This document shows, one piece after another, positions 23,821 through 34,258 of a DNA stretch of 64,000 bases (its first letter is position 1; every line of letters starts with the position of its first letter). Source of the stretch: JASHPR01 sp963739645 (GTDB lineage Bacteria; Actinomycetota; Actinomycetes; Streptosporangiales; Streptosporangiaceae). The notes under the pieces were generated by a model, which searched no databases, had not been told where the DNA came from, and saw nothing but the letters and a program-made list of their open reading frames with translations. The stretch is from NCBI GenBank assembly GCA_963739645.1, contig CAVUBM010000056.1, positions 62,001-126,000 on the forward strand, given 5' to 3'. Made by a program: the position numbers and the translations under genes.

Positions 23821-25939
23821 GTGGAGTTCCACGTCCTTGGTCCTCTGGAGGTGACATCCGGCGGACGGTCGCTTTCGGTCGGCGGCACCCGGACCCGGGC
23901 GGTGCTGGCATTTCTGCTGATGAACGCGAACGCCGTGGTGTCTGCCGACCGGCTGGCGGACGAGTTGTGGCCCGGCCTTACGCCCGGCCGCGCTGCTGCG
24001 AACCTGCAGGTACGCCTCTCGGAACTGCGCAAGGCGCTTCGGTCGGCCGGAGAGGACAGATCGGCTCGCCACCCGGGCTCCGGGTTATGTCCTGCGAGTC
24101 GCGCCCGACGAGCTAGACGTGCTGCGGTTCCAGCAGCTCGCGACGAGCGGGCGTGAAGCGCTGGCCGCAGGGGACGCGGCCACCGCCGTCCGGCTCCTCG
24201 ACGAGTCGCTGGCTGTGTGGCGAGGGCCGGCGCTGGCCGACCTCGGCGATCTTCAGTTCGCCGCGGCGGAGCAGGCACGGCTGGAGGAGGAACGCCTTGG
24301 AGTCCTGGAGTCAAGGGTGGACGCGCAGCTCATGTGCGGACGCCATCGGGAGCCGATCGCGGAACTCGAGACGCTGACCACCAGGCACCCGCTGCGTGAG
24401 CGGTTCTGGTCCCAGCGCCTGCTGGCGCTGTACCGGGCGGGCCGCCAAGCCGACGCGCTGCGCGCATACCGCGAGCTGCGCTCCACCCTCGTCGACCAGC
24501 TCGGGATCGAGCCCGGGCCCGAGCTGCGCGACCTCCACGCGCGGATCCTGCGCCAGGACTCAGCGCTCGAATACCGGCCCGTCCGGCAGCCGGACGCCCG
24601 TGCCCAGCCGGAGACCCTGTACGCCCAGAACGGGGACATCCACATTGCCTACCAGGTGCTCGGAGAGGGCGAAAGCGACATCGTGTTCGTTCCGGGGGCG
24701 CTGAGCCACCTCGATCTGCTGTGGGAAGACCCCGAGACGGCCAGCTTCTTTCACCGTCTGGCCACGCTCGGCCGCCTGATCCTGTTCGACAAGCGTGACA
24801 CGGGACTGTCGGACCGGGCGCCTGCCTACTCACCCCTGGAAGAGCGCATGGATGATGTCCGGGCCGTGATGCACGCTGCCCGCTCAGCCGAAGCCGTCCT
24901 GTTCGGCTACTCGGAGGGCGGGCCGATGAGCATCCTGTTCGCGGCCACGTACCCGGAGCGGGTCAGCTCCCTGATCCTCGGGGCGGCGACCGCCCGCTAT
25001 CGCTGGGCACCCGATTACCCGTGCGGACGAGGGTCAGATGAGATGCTCGATTCCCTGGAGGAGATCGCCGCACACCGGTGGGGGCAAGGCGCGACCATCG
25101 ACTGGTTCCTTCCCAGCCGGGCGACCGCACCACAGGCGCGGCAGATGTTCGCGCGCTTTGAGCGGATGGCCGTCAGCCCCAGCGCGTTTCTGCGGATCGT
25201 CCGGATGGTCCGCGAGATCGACGTCCGCGCGGTGCTGCCAGCGATTCACGTGCCGACGCTCGTGATCCAGCGCTTGGACGACATCATGACCCCCCCGTGC
25301 CACGGACGCTACCTCGCATCCCATATAGCCGGCGCCCGCTATTTCGAGCAGCCCGGAGACCATGCCCTGCGGTTCGCCGGAAGTGGAGACATCGACGGGC
25401 TGTTCGACGAGATCGAGGACCTCCTCACGGGTGCCTCACGTCGCCGCGATCGTCATCGCGTGCTCGCCACGATCCTGCTCGCCGAGGAGGTGGACAGCCC
25501 GGCGCACGCCGGCCAGGTCAGCGACCGCCCCCAGGCCGGCCACCTGGATGCCCATAGTGCCGCGACCAGCCAGCGAGTGCGCTCTCACCGCGGTCGGCTG
25601 CGTGAGAGCACCGCACAGAGAATCCTCGCCACCTTTGACGCACCCGGGCAGGCAATTCGGTCGGCAGCCGCCATCCGCGACAGCGTTTCCGCACACGGAA
25701 TCCAGCTACGCGCCGGGATCCACACCGGTGAGGTGGACCTGGTCGGCGACGAGATCGGGGGAATCTCTGTTGACATCGTCCGCCGCGTCACCGCCCAGGC
25801 GCAGCCTGCCGAGATCATCGTCTCTCGAACCGTCAAAGACCTGGTCGTCGGGTCCGGGATCTCGTTCGCCGACCGCGGCTCGCACGATCTGACCGGGACC
25901 GCTGACCGATGGCCCCTCTTCGCGGTCATCGGCCTGTGA
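23821..25939 (+). CDS. SARP-type regulator fused to alpha/beta hydrolase and cyclase-like domain
   Basis: Multidomain regulator starting VEFHVLGPLEVTSGG at GTG 23821. Order: OmpR-like winged helix (about 1-90), bacterial transcriptional activation domain (about 95-235, ending LGIEPGPELRDLHARIL), alpha/beta hydrolase (NGDIHIAYQVLGEGESDIVFVPG, nucleophile Ser in FGYSEGGPMS, late GDHALRF), and a C-terminal class III cyclase-like part (LRAGIHTGEVDLVGDEIGG). The cyclase part seems to lack most of the N-terminal half with the metal-binding residues, so it is probably a ligand sensor. The frame changes near 24065 (+1). Divergent from the methyltransferase, which it may control. Confidence 0.8.
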
Positions 25940-25970
25940 CTCCTGACCCCCTTTCCGGCAGACTGGCCTG

Positions 25971-27212
25971 ATGAAGGCCGACATTGTGGTGATCGGGGCC
26001 GGGGCGTTCGGGCTCAGCACCGCGCTGCACTGCGCGCTGCTCGGCCGGTCGGTGATCGTGGTCGAGCGGGACACGGCGGGCTCGCAGGCGACGGGCCGGG
26101 CCGCCGGGCTGTTCAAGTCCGTCCAGGCCGACGAGCTGCGGACCGCGCTGGCCCGGCGGAGCATCGACCAGGCGGTGACGTTCGGTGACTGGGCCGGGGT
26201 GGCGCTCGATGTGGCCCGCTCCGGCAGCTTCCTGGTCGCGCGCACGGACCAGCACCGGGCCTACGTGCTGACCGAGGCGGCGCAGTCCCGGGGCTGGGGG
26301 GCGGACGTGCGCGAGGCCAGCCCGGCCAGCCTCGCCGGACGGGTGTCCTACTTCCGCGGGTCAGCCGACGACCTGGCCGTGTGGTGCCCGGAGGACGTCT
26401 ATATCGAGGAGCCGATGAGCCTCGTGCAGGCCTACCTGGCGGCCTGCCGGCAGCACGGGGTCGAGGTGCTCGAGTCCGAGCCCGTGACCGGCGTGACGAT
26501 GTCGGCGGGGCGGGTGGCCGGAGTCGAGACCACGGCCAGGTCCATCTCCTGTGCCGCAGCCGTGGACGCGGCGGGTGCATGGGTCCGCCAGGTCGCCGAG
26601 CTGGCCGGGGCCGGCGGCCGGGTGGCGGTCGCCCCGGTCCGTCATCAGCTGCTGATCACCGAGCCGTCCGACGTCCTGGACCCGGGGGAGCCGATCATCC
26701 GGGTGGTCGACGCGGCCGTTTACCTGCGCCCGGCCCGGGGCGGCCTGATGTTCGGCGGGTTCGAGGCCGAGCCGATGCCCGTGGACCCGCGGGAGCATCC
26801 GCCGTCGTTCCGCACCGGCGACATCCCGCTGGACCTGGGCGTGCTGCGGCAGATGGCCGGCCAGGTCGCGGCCGAGGTGCCGCTGGCCGGCACGGACCGG
26901 ATCGCCGAGCACCGCGGCGGGATGTTCACGATGAGCCCCGACGGCCGGTTCGTGGTCGGCCCGGTGCCGGACGCGCCGGGCTTGTGGGTAGCGAGCGGCT
27001 GCAACGGCTCGGGTTTCTCCTCATCGCCCGCCATCGGCGAGGCGCTGGCCGCCTGGATCACCAGCGGCGCGCCGCCGGGCGGCGTGGCCGCGCTGGGTTT
27101 CGAGGCACTGGGCCCTGGCCGGTTCGGCGCGGTGACGGACGAGTCGCTCGTCCGCGACGGCACCTGGCAGTACGCCCACTACTACGACCCGGTAGCCGCC
27201 ATTACGCACTGA
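25971..27212 (+). CDS. FAD-dependent amine/D-amino-acid oxidoreductase (DAO family)
   Basis: Flavoprotein of 413 residues. The N-terminal dinucleotide-binding motif is DIVVIGAGAFGLSTALHCALLG with an acidic strand end VIVVERD; SQATGRAAGLFKS follows, and the C-terminal FAD motif is WVASGCNGSGFSSSPAIGEALA. This is the glycine / sarcosine / D-amino-acid oxidase family; the amine substrate is not predictable. It starts 31 bases after the SARP-hydrolase gene on the same strand and may be co-transcribed with it. Confidence 0.85.
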   Translation: MKADIVVIGAGAFGLSTALHCALLGRSVIVVERDTAGSQATGRAAGLFKSVQADELRTALARRSIDQAVTFGDWAGVALDVARSGSFLVARTDQHRAYVLTEAAQSRGWGADVREASPASLAGRVSYFRGSADDLAVWCPEDVYIEEPMSLVQAYLAACRQHGVEVLESEPVTGVTMSAGRVAGVETTARSISCAAAVDAAGAWVRQVAELAGAGGRVAVAPVRHQLLITEPSDVLDPGEPIIRVVDAAVYLRPARGGLMFGGFEAEPMPVDPREHPPSFRTGDIPLDLGVLRQMAGQVAAEVPLAGTDRIAEHRGGMFTMSPDGRFVVGPVPDAPGLWVASGCNGSGFSSSPAIGEALAAWITSGAPPGGVAALGFEALGPGRFGAVTDESLVRDGTWQYAHYYDPVAAITH

Positions 27213-27684
27213 CCGGGGCCCGGGCCTCATGGCCAGCTCACGGCCGCCGCTGCACGCCCAGGGGATCACTGCGGGGTAATCATTCCTGGGCGGCGCCCGC
27301 GACCGGGCGCTGCCGTCCGCCGACTCCTGACCCGTCTGGCATACCAACGACGGCGGCTCGTAGTGCAGGCCTCAGATAAATGGTCTGGACAAATGGCGGG
27401 ACTCATGGCCCCGAGGTTTCGATACAGCCGCGGTTTCCCTGGGCGTTGCCGGGTGGCGGCCGCAGCGGAAAGGTGTGCCGGCCGTAGCGGAATGCGCGCC
27501 GTGAGCATCCGGTCACAACCACCGGGGGGCCTGACACGATGGACCTGGCGGTCGGAGGGGCGAGCATCCATCCGGTCAGTACGCCAGCCGAATTGATGGA
27601 TTATTAATGGAACTGCTCATAGGGCTCTAAATAGTGTTCGGAAAGGCACGGAAGTCAGCGTCCTACGAGACGAGGGAGTCCACT
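27213..27684. other. Leader region before the first GH3 gene
   Basis: No convincing gene. The region holds a DasR-like site at 27379-27394 (separate entry) and, from about 27585 to 27640, an AT-rich stretch (ATTGATGGATTATTAATGG) that stands out against the surrounding GC-rich DNA and may contain the promoter of the secreted glycosidase at 27685. Confidence 0.4.
27379..27394 (+). promoter_or_regulatory. DasR-like (dre) candidate operator
   Basis: AATGGTCTGGACAAAT matches 12 of 16 positions of the GntR-family DasR operator consensus as I recall it (ACTGGTCTAGACCAGT). It lies about 290 bases upstream of the first GH3 glycosidase, a gene class that DasR controls in streptomycetes. AAATGG also recurs on both sides of the core. 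Confidence 0.3.
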
Positions 27685-30124
27685 ATGCAAGGCATCCGTG
27701 ATCTTACCCGAATGAGGCGCGGCTTTACCGCGGCCCGCCTCCGCAAGCCACTCACCGCCGCCTTAGTGGCCGTCGGGCTGATGATCGCGCTGTCGGCGTC
27801 CGCAGTGGCCAGGACGGCCGCCTCGGCCAGCGGGCAGCCCGCCTACCTGAACGCCAGCCTGGCGGTCCAGGCGCGGGTCAGCGACCTGCTTGGCCGGATG
27901 ACGTTGCCGGAGAAGATCGGCCAGATGGTGCAGATCGAGGCGACCCAGGTCACCGACACGACCAGCGACTGCACCAGCCAGGGCGGATTCAACCTGCCCA
28001 ACCCCACGTGTGAGCAGAAGATCTTCGTGGACGATCACGTCGGCTCGATCCTGGCCGGCGGAACCGACATTCCGATCGACACCACCGGCAAGGGTGGCCC
28101 AGGCAACACCGGCCTGGACTGGGCCACCGAGTACAACACCATGCAGAGCTACGCGATCCAGCACTCGCGGCTGCATATCCCGGTCATCTTCGGCGTCGAT
28201 GCCGTCCATGGCTTCGGCCACCCGTACCAGGCGCCGCTGTTCCCGCAGTCGATCGGGATGGGGGCCACCTGGGATCCGTCGGCCGCCGAGGCGGGCGGCG
28301 CGGTCACCGCGAACGCGCTCCGCGCCACCGGCTGGAACTGGGACTTCGCCCCGGTGCAGGACATGGCCCGGGACAACCGGTGGGGACGGTACTACGAGAC
28401 CTGGGCCGAAGAGGCCCTCGCCTCCGCTCTGGGCGCGGCGAACGTGCGCGGCCTGCAGAGCGGCGGCGCGGGCGGGCTGAAGGTCACCGCCACCGTGAAG
28501 CACTTCGCCGGCTACTCGGAGTCGATCAACGGCCACGACCGGGTGCAGGCCGACCTGCCGCATCCGCTATCTGCAGGACACGTTCCTGCCGTCCTACGCG
28601 GGCGCCATCGACGCGGGTGCGGGGACGGTCATGGTGGATTCCGGCTCGGTCAACGGCATTCCGGCGACCGCGTCGCACTACCTGCTGACCACCCTGCTGC
28701 GCGACCGGCTCGGCTTCAAGGGCGTGGTGATCAGCGACTACGGCGACGTGGGTGCGCTGGCGAGCACCTATCACATGGCCCCCGGCCTGGCCGGTGCGGC
28801 CGCCCTCGCGATCAACGCCGGGGTCGACATGGCCATGCTGCCGTTCAACGCCGATCAGTGGCAGACCGCTGTTCAGCAGGACGTGGCCGACCACAGCATC
28901 CCGGTGGCCCGGATCAACCAGGCGGTGTCGCGGATCCTCACGCTGAAGTTCCAGCTCGGTCTGTTCGACCACCCCACGGTCGACGCCAGCAAGGCGGACG
29001 CCGCGGTCGAGGCGGGCCGGGACGTGACGCTGAAGGCGGCCCACGAGTCGATGACCCTGCTGCGCAACCAGGACAACGCGCTGCCGCTGTCGCCGTCCAG
29101 CAAGATGGTGGTCACCGGGCCGAGCGCGGACTCGATGACCAACCAGCTCGGCGGCTGGAGCGTCAGCTGGCAGGGCGTCTTCGGCGCTGGGCACGTCTGC
29201 TGCATGGGACCGGCCGACCAGATCCCGCCGGGCACCACGGTGCTCAAGGGCCTGCAGGCTGAGGACCCGAACGTGACCTACGACCCCGAGCCAGTCCACG
29301 GCGGTCAGCGACGCGGCGTCGGCGGACGCGGTGGTCGTGGTCGTCGGCGAGAAGGCCTACGCCGAGGGCCTCGGGGACGACCCGTCGCCGGCGCTGCCAC
29401 CCGACCAGAAGGCTCTGATCAGCGCGCTCGAGGCCACCGGCAAGCCGGTGATCGTCGTCGTGATCGCGGGCCGGCCTCTGGGCCTTGGCCCGGCCGAAAG
29501 CGCGAACGCCGTGCTGATGGCCTACCAGGGCAGCACCGAGGCGGGCGCCGCGGTGGCCGACACCATCTTCGGGAAGATCGATCCCAGCGGGAAGCTGCCC
29601 GTGACGTGGCCGTCCGACGCGGCCACGACCGGCGGGGACTTCGACACCGGGGCGCCGTCACCGCTCGGCGACCAGCCGAAGGTCTTCGACCAGCTGCCCT
29701 ACACCGGCTCGGGCCAGGGCAGCGGCTACAACCCGCTCTACCCGTTCGCCTTCGGGCTGTCCTACACCACGTTCAAGGTCAGCGGGCTGTCCGCGACCAG
29801 CAGCGTGTCCCGCAACGGCACGGTGACGGCCAAGTTCACCGTGTCGAACACGGGCAGCCGGGCGGGCACCGATATCGTGCCGGTGTACGTCCACCAGCCG
29901 GTCAGCGTGGTGCTCGTCCCGAACCAGCGACTCGCGGGATTCACCCGGGTGACGCTGGACCCCGGGCAGTCCAAGACCGTGCAGGTGTCCTTCCCCGTTT
30001 CCGTGCTGGCCGTGACGCCCGGCGATATCGAGTCCGACCAGCCCGCCTGCGGTGGAACTCGGCTCCTACCAGGTGCAGATCGGCACGCGCTACGCTCAGC
30101 GCCGACTTCACCATCCACAGCTGA
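27685..30124 (+). CDS. Secreted glycoside hydrolase family 3 (beta-glucosidase-like), frame broken
   Basis: ATG 27685, preceded by GAGGGA, starts a signal peptide with a basic N-terminus and the core LTAALVAVGLMIALSASAVA. The TIM-barrel part has RMTLPEKIGQMVQIE, VIFGVDAVHGFGHPY and KHFAGYSES; the nucleophile Asp is in GVVISDYGDVG. The second alpha/beta domain (VVVVVGEKAYAEG) and a fibronectin-III-like end (LPYTGSGQG onward) follow. Four +1 breaks occur near 28560, 29292, 30045 and 30090; once repaired the protein has about 812 residues and ends SADFTIHS. The substrate is likely a beta-glucan or cello-oligosaccharide. Confidence 0.82.
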
Positions 30125-30517
30125 TGCGGCTCGGCTAGCGCATCACCCCGCGGCAGCCGTTGTGATTAACGGTGGGGCCACCCGGCCCAGGCCGGCAATG
30201 TCCCAACGGCTGCCGCGGGGGGTGACCCGCGCTCGCACACAGCCGCCGCCAGCTGCGCCGATGGTGGAGTTGTGGTGCATATGGCGGCGGGGCGAGCTAT
30301 CGGCGCCGTGACCGCTTTAGTGATTTTGATAGAAAATTTCGCCTGCTGGGCGCCGCCCGCTATTGGCATCGGGGTGCACCAGGGCTTGACTATTCAGCGC
30401 GGCACAAACAGAACGCTCCCCGCCCGATGCCATCCCGCCCGGAAGGTTGGGCGGAAGTGACTGTTGCAGGCCGTTACGCCCAAGCGTTATCCGTTGGCCC
30501 GGCACCGGAGGCCTGAC
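30125..30517. other. Gap between the two GH3 genes
   Basis: No gene is supported. It contains the long inverted repeat at 30144-30224, an AT-rich patch near 30312-30345 (TTTTGATAGAAAATTTCG) that could carry a promoter for the second GH3 gene, and a small GC hairpin near 30437-30458. Confidence 0.4.
30144..30224. repeat. Long inverted repeat between GH3 genes
   Basis: CACCCCGCGGCAGCCGTT at 30144-30161 is complementary to AACGGCTGCCGCGGGGGGTG at 30205-30224, apart from two extra G in the second arm. The loop is 43 bases. It starts 20 bases after the first GH3 stop, so it may act as a terminator or an mRNA-stabilising structure. Confidence 0.65.
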
Positions 30518-33085
30518 ATGAAGCTGATCCCATCTGCCCTCAGCCGCCGTGGCCGGCGTCACGTCCCGAGAATGGCGCTGGTCGCCGGGTTGCTGGCGGT
30601 CGTGCTGCCCGCCTCGCTGGCACTGGCGGGCGGCCCGGCCTCAGCCGCCGGGACGGCCCGGGCGGGCTCCATCTCGTCGTGCCCGTGGCTCAACCAGTCG
30701 CTGCCGGTCAGCAAGCGGGTGAGCCTGCTGCTGGCCCAGATGACCCTGGCCGACAAGATCAACGAGGTGACCGGGGCGGGATTCAGCGAGCCGTATGTCT
30801 TCTACATCTCGGCGATCCCGAGCCTGTGCATCCCGGCCATCGGCGAGGAGGACGGTCCCGTCGGGGTGGGCGACGGCCTCACCGGGGTCACCCAGATGCC
30901 CGCTGCGGTGTCCCTGGCCGCTACCTTTGACCCGTCGCTGGCCACCCAGTACGGACAGGTCGTCGGGTCTGAGGAGCATGGCAAGGGGGCCATGGTGAAC
31001 CTGGGCCCGACGGTGAACATCGACCGGGACCCGCGCTGGGGCCGGTCGTTCGAGGCCTACACCGAGGACCCGTTCCTGAACGCGGCAACCACCGTGGCGG
31101 ACATCGACGGGGTGCAGAGCCAGGGGGAGATGTCCCAGGTCAAGCACTTCGCGGTGTACAACCAGGAGACCAACCGCAACACCCCGGCCGATAACGCGAT
31201 CGTGAGCACGCAGGCGCTGCACGAGATCTACCTGCCCGCGTTCTGGGCCGCCACCCAGCTGGCCAAGGCGACCTCGGTCATGTGCGCGTTCAGCACGATC
31301 AACGGCCAGGCCGCCTGCCAGAACCAGTACCTGCTCCGCACCACCCTGGACCAGCGGTGGGCCTTCCCCGGGTTCGTGACCGCGGACTACCAGGCCACCC
31401 ACTCCACCGTGGCCTCGGCCGAGGCCGGCCTGGACCAGGAGATGCCGGCGCCCCAGTACTACGGCCCGGCCCTCGAGGCGGCCGTGGAAGCCGGCCAGGT
31501 CAGCATGGCCACGCTGAACGAGATGGTGACCCGGATCCTGACCGAGATGTTCCGGTTCAACGAGTTCAACAACCCGCCCGCCGGCTCGACCAGCGCCACC
31601 GTGACCACCCCGGCCCACCAGGCCGTGTCCGCGGCGGTCGCCGAGGCGGGGACGGTGCTGCTGAAGAACGACGGCGCGACGCTGCCGCTGAGGTCGTCGG
31701 GCGGTGGCTCGGTCGCGGTGATCGGCCCGGCGGCCTCGGCGCAGCCGGACTACACCGGCGGCGGCAGCGCGTACGTGACCTCGACGTTCAGCGTGACCCC
31801 GCTGCAGGGGCTACAGGCCGCGGCCGGCCCGGGCACCAAGGTCAGCTACACCCAGGGCCTGCCCACCGACACCTCGCTGACGCCCATCCCGAGTTCCGCG
31901 CTGAGCCCGCCGTACGCTCCCACCGGCTTCGGCGGGACCTATACCGGCACCCTGACCGCTCCCGAGACCGGCACCTACGTGCTGGCATTCGAAAACCCGT
32001 GCGGCTGTTACAGTGCGGTCAACCTGTCCTTGGACGGTACGCAGCTCCTGGCCAACCCGGGCACCCCGCCGGTGTCGACGTACTCGGTGGGCGTGAACCT
32101 CGTGGCCGGCCAGAAGTACACGCTGCAGCTGTCCGGCGGCGGCGAGTCGGCCAACCTGAGCTGGGCCACGCCGTCGGACCTGGCCCCGGGGATCGCGCAG
32201 GCGGTGAAGGCGGCCAAGGCGGCCAGGACCGCGGTGGTGGTGGTGTCCGACGACACCGAGACCGAGGCGGCCGACCGGCCCAGCCTGAACCTGCCGTCGG
32301 CGCAGAACGAGCTGATCTCGGCGGTGGCCGCGGCCAACCCGCACACGGTGGTGGTCATCGACGCGGGCGCGCCGGTGGTCATGCCGTGGATCAACCAGGT
32401 CGCGTCGGTGGTCGACGCCTGGTACCCCGGCGAGAGCAACGGCACCGCGCTGGCCGCCGTCCTGTTCGGCCAGGTCAACCCCGGCGGTCACCTGCCGGTC
32501 ACCTTCCCGGTGGACCTGTCGCAGGTGCCTGCCTCGACCCCGGCGCAGTTCCCCGGGGAGAACGGCCAGGTGCTGTACTCCGAGGGCATCGACGTCGGCT
32601 ACCGCTTCTACGACGCCAAGAATGAGACACCGCTGTTCCCGTTCGGTTACGGCCTTTCCTACTCCCATTTCGCCTTCGGCGGGCTGACCGTCGCTCCGCA
32701 GCGACTGCGGAATGACGTCTCCGGCCCGGGCCCGACCAGCTGCGACTGCAACGGGCAGTCGGTCAACCTGGTGACGGTGTCCGCCCGGGTCACCAACACC
32801 GGCCGGGTCGCGGGCTCGGATGTGGTGCAGCTGTACCTGGACGAGCCGGCCGCGGCAGGCCAGCCGCCGCGTCAGCTTGAGGGCTTCCAGCGGGTCACCC
32901 TGCGGCCGGGCCAGTCCACGATCGTGCGCTTCAGGCTCAACGGTCATGAGCTGTCGTACTGGAACGACGCGGCCAACGGCTGGGTCGTGCCGGCCGGCCA
33001 GTTCGGCGTCTACGTGGGCGACTCCTCGGCCCTGGCCAACCTGCCGCTGCGGGGCAGCTTCACCGTGACGCGCAGCAAGGGATAG
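30518..33085 (+). CDS. Secreted glycoside hydrolase family 3 with PA14-like insert
   Basis: Intact protein of 855 residues from ATG 30518 (GGAG upstream). Signal peptide core MALVAGLLAVVLPASLALA. The catalytic barrel has TLADKINEVTG, EEDGPVGVGDG, NIDRDPRWGRSFEAYTEDP, KHFAVYNQETNR, and the nucleophile Asp in GFVTADYQATHS. The second domain carries a PA14-like beta insert (GGTYTGTLTAPETGTYVLAF) near its middle, then VVVSDDTETEAADRP. The C-terminus is fibronectin-III-like (LFPFGYGLSYSHF onward). PA14 inserts usually shape the substrate pocket. Likely substrates are plant or fungal beta-glucosides. Confidence 0.9.
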   Translation: MKLIPSALSRRGRRHVPRMALVAGLLAVVLPASLALAGGPASAAGTARAGSISSCPWLNQSLPVSKRVSLLLAQMTLADKINEVTGAGFSEPYVFYISAIPSLCIPAIGEEDGPVGVGDGLTGVTQMPAAVSLAATFDPSLATQYGQVVGSEEHGKGAMVNLGPTVNIDRDPRWGRSFEAYTEDPFLNAATTVADIDGVQSQGEMSQVKHFAVYNQETNRNTPADNAIVSTQALHEIYLPAFWAATQLAKATSVMCAFSTINGQAACQNQYLLRTTLDQRWAFPGFVTADYQATHSTVASAEAGLDQEMPAPQYYGPALEAAVEAGQVSMATLNEMVTRILTEMFRFNEFNNPPAGSTSATVTTPAHQAVSAAVAEAGTVLLKNDGATLPLRSSGGGSVAVIGPAASAQPDYTGGGSAYVTSTFSVTPLQGLQAAAGPGTKVSYTQGLPTDTSLTPIPSSALSPPYAPTGFGGTYTGTLTAPETGTYVLAFENPCGCYSAVNLSLDGTQLLANPGTPPVSTYSVGVNLVAGQKYTLQLSGGGESANLSWATPSDLAPGIAQAVKAAKAARTAVVVVSDDTETEAADRPSLNLPSAQNELISAVAAANPHTVVVIDAGAPVVMPWINQVASVVDAWYPGESNGTALAAVLFGQVNPGGHLPVTFPVDLSQVPASTPAQFPGENGQVLYSEGIDVGYRFYDAKNETPLFPFGYGLSYSHFAFGGLTVAPQRLRNDVSGPGPTSCDCNGQSVNLVTVSARVTNTGRVAGSDVVQLYLDEPAAAGQPPRQLEGFQRVTLRPGQSTIVRFRLNGHELSYWNDAANGWVVPAGQFGVYVGDSSALANLPLRGSFTVTRSKG

Positions 33086-33166
33086 GCGCGCCGGCCGGCG
33101 GCTCGCGGGCCGGTGCGCACATAAGCCGCAGCCGCCGCCGGGGCGGCCGGCGTACGATCGGTTGCC

Positions 33167-33520
33167 ATGGCGAGTCAGGGCGAGGTGGCCAGCGTCGACA
33201 CGGGTTACCTCCAGGTGCAGACGACGACCGACTCGCGCGCCGAGGCGATGGAGCTCGCCCGCGACGCGGTGACGGCCAGGCTCGCCGCGTGCGCGCAGGT
33301 CGCCGGGCCGATCGCGAGCACCTACTGGTGGGAAGACGGCATCGAGCGGGCCGAGGAATGGCTGGTCATGCTCAAGCTGCCGGCCAGCCGGTATCAGCAG
33401 CTCGCCGATTTCCTGGCCGAACGGCACAGCTACGACGAGCCCGAGATCGTGGCCACGCCCATCGTCGCGGGGTCGCCGGCCTACCTAAGCTGGATCGAGG
33501 AGGAAACTCGCCCGGAGTGA
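33167..33520 (+). CDS. cutA: CutA-like divalent cation tolerance protein
   Basis: Small trimeric cytoplasmic protein of 117 residues. Recognised by ARLAACAQVAGPIASTYWWEDGIERAEEW (CutA core with the WW pair), LAERHSYDEPEIVATPI and the end SPAYLSWI. CutA has been linked to copper tolerance, but its molecular role is unsettled. ATG at 33167. Confidence 0.92.
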   Translation: MASQGEVASVDTGYLQVQTTTDSRAEAMELARDAVTARLAACAQVAGPIASTYWWEDGIERAEEWLVMLKLPASRYQQLADFLAERHSYDEPEIVATPIVAGSPAYLSWIEEETRPE

Positions 33521-33548
33521 CGACCGGGGGTGGGTGCAGCCGCCGGGC

Positions 33549-34145
33549 TCAGCCACCCGCGGGCGGCAGGTTCCACGCGGTGATCACCGGACGGTCGTGC
33601 TCGGTGCCGAGCGTGCAGAAGGTCCCGGTGTCCAGCCGGAACAGGCGGCCCCCGTCCGGGTCGAGTTCCAGCCACCGCGCGGTCAGCACGCGCAGAATGT
33701 GCCCGTGTGCCACCAGGGCCACGTCCCCGTCGGCGAGCAGCGGCCGGACCCGGGCCAGCACCGCGTCGGCGCGCGCCCCCACCTGCGCCACGGTCTCGCC
33801 GGGGTGAGCGGCGTCGCCGGGGATCACCCCGTCGCGCCAGAGGTACCAGCCAGGCCGCTCCTCCTGGATCTGCGGCGTGGTCCGGCCCTCGTAGCCGCCG
33901 TAGTCCCACTCCTGCAGGTCAGGGTCGGGCTTAGCGTCGTGCAGCCCGGCCAGTTCGGCGGTGCGCACCGCCCGCGACGCCGGGCTGGTGAACGCCGCGC
34001 GGATCGGGCGCTTGGCCAGCGCCGGGGCGAGCGCGGCCGCGGCAGCCTCACCGCGGGGCGTCAGCGGAATATCGGTCCGCCCGGTGTGCTGGCCGGACGC
34101 GCTCCACTCGGTCTCGCCGTGCCGGAGCAGGATCAGCTGTCCCAT
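33549..34145 (-). CDS. Histidine phosphatase family protein
   Basis: Phosphoglycerate-mutase-like phosphatase of 198 residues. The phospho-accepting His is in LILLRHGETEWSASGQHTGRTDIPL; the second catalytic His in VALVAHGHILRVLTARW. TSPASRAVRTAELAG supplies the conserved Arg. The short length and lack of mutase features favour a phosphatase. Such actinobacterial proteins include acid phosphatases and glucosyl-3-phosphoglycerate phosphatase; the substrate cannot be assigned. ATG at 34145. Confidence 0.85.
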   Translation of the reverse strand: MGQLILLRHGETEWSASGQHTGRTDIPLTPRGEAAAAALAPALAKRPIRAAFTSPASRAVRTAELAGLHDAKPDPDLQEWDYGGYEGRTTPQIQEERPGWYLWRDGVIPGDAAHPGETVAQVGARADAVLARVRPLLADGDVALVAHGHILRVLTARWLELDPDGGRLFRLDTGTFCTLGTEHDRPVITAWNLPPAGG

Positions 34146-34258
34146 GCTCCCATCATCGCCGGCCGGTCTCGCCGCGCCGGCGGGAGCCGGCTCGACGCCG
34201 GTACCTGAGGGCAACCGGGGGCACACGTGAAGGTTGCGGCTGGTTCTAGCATTTCGGT

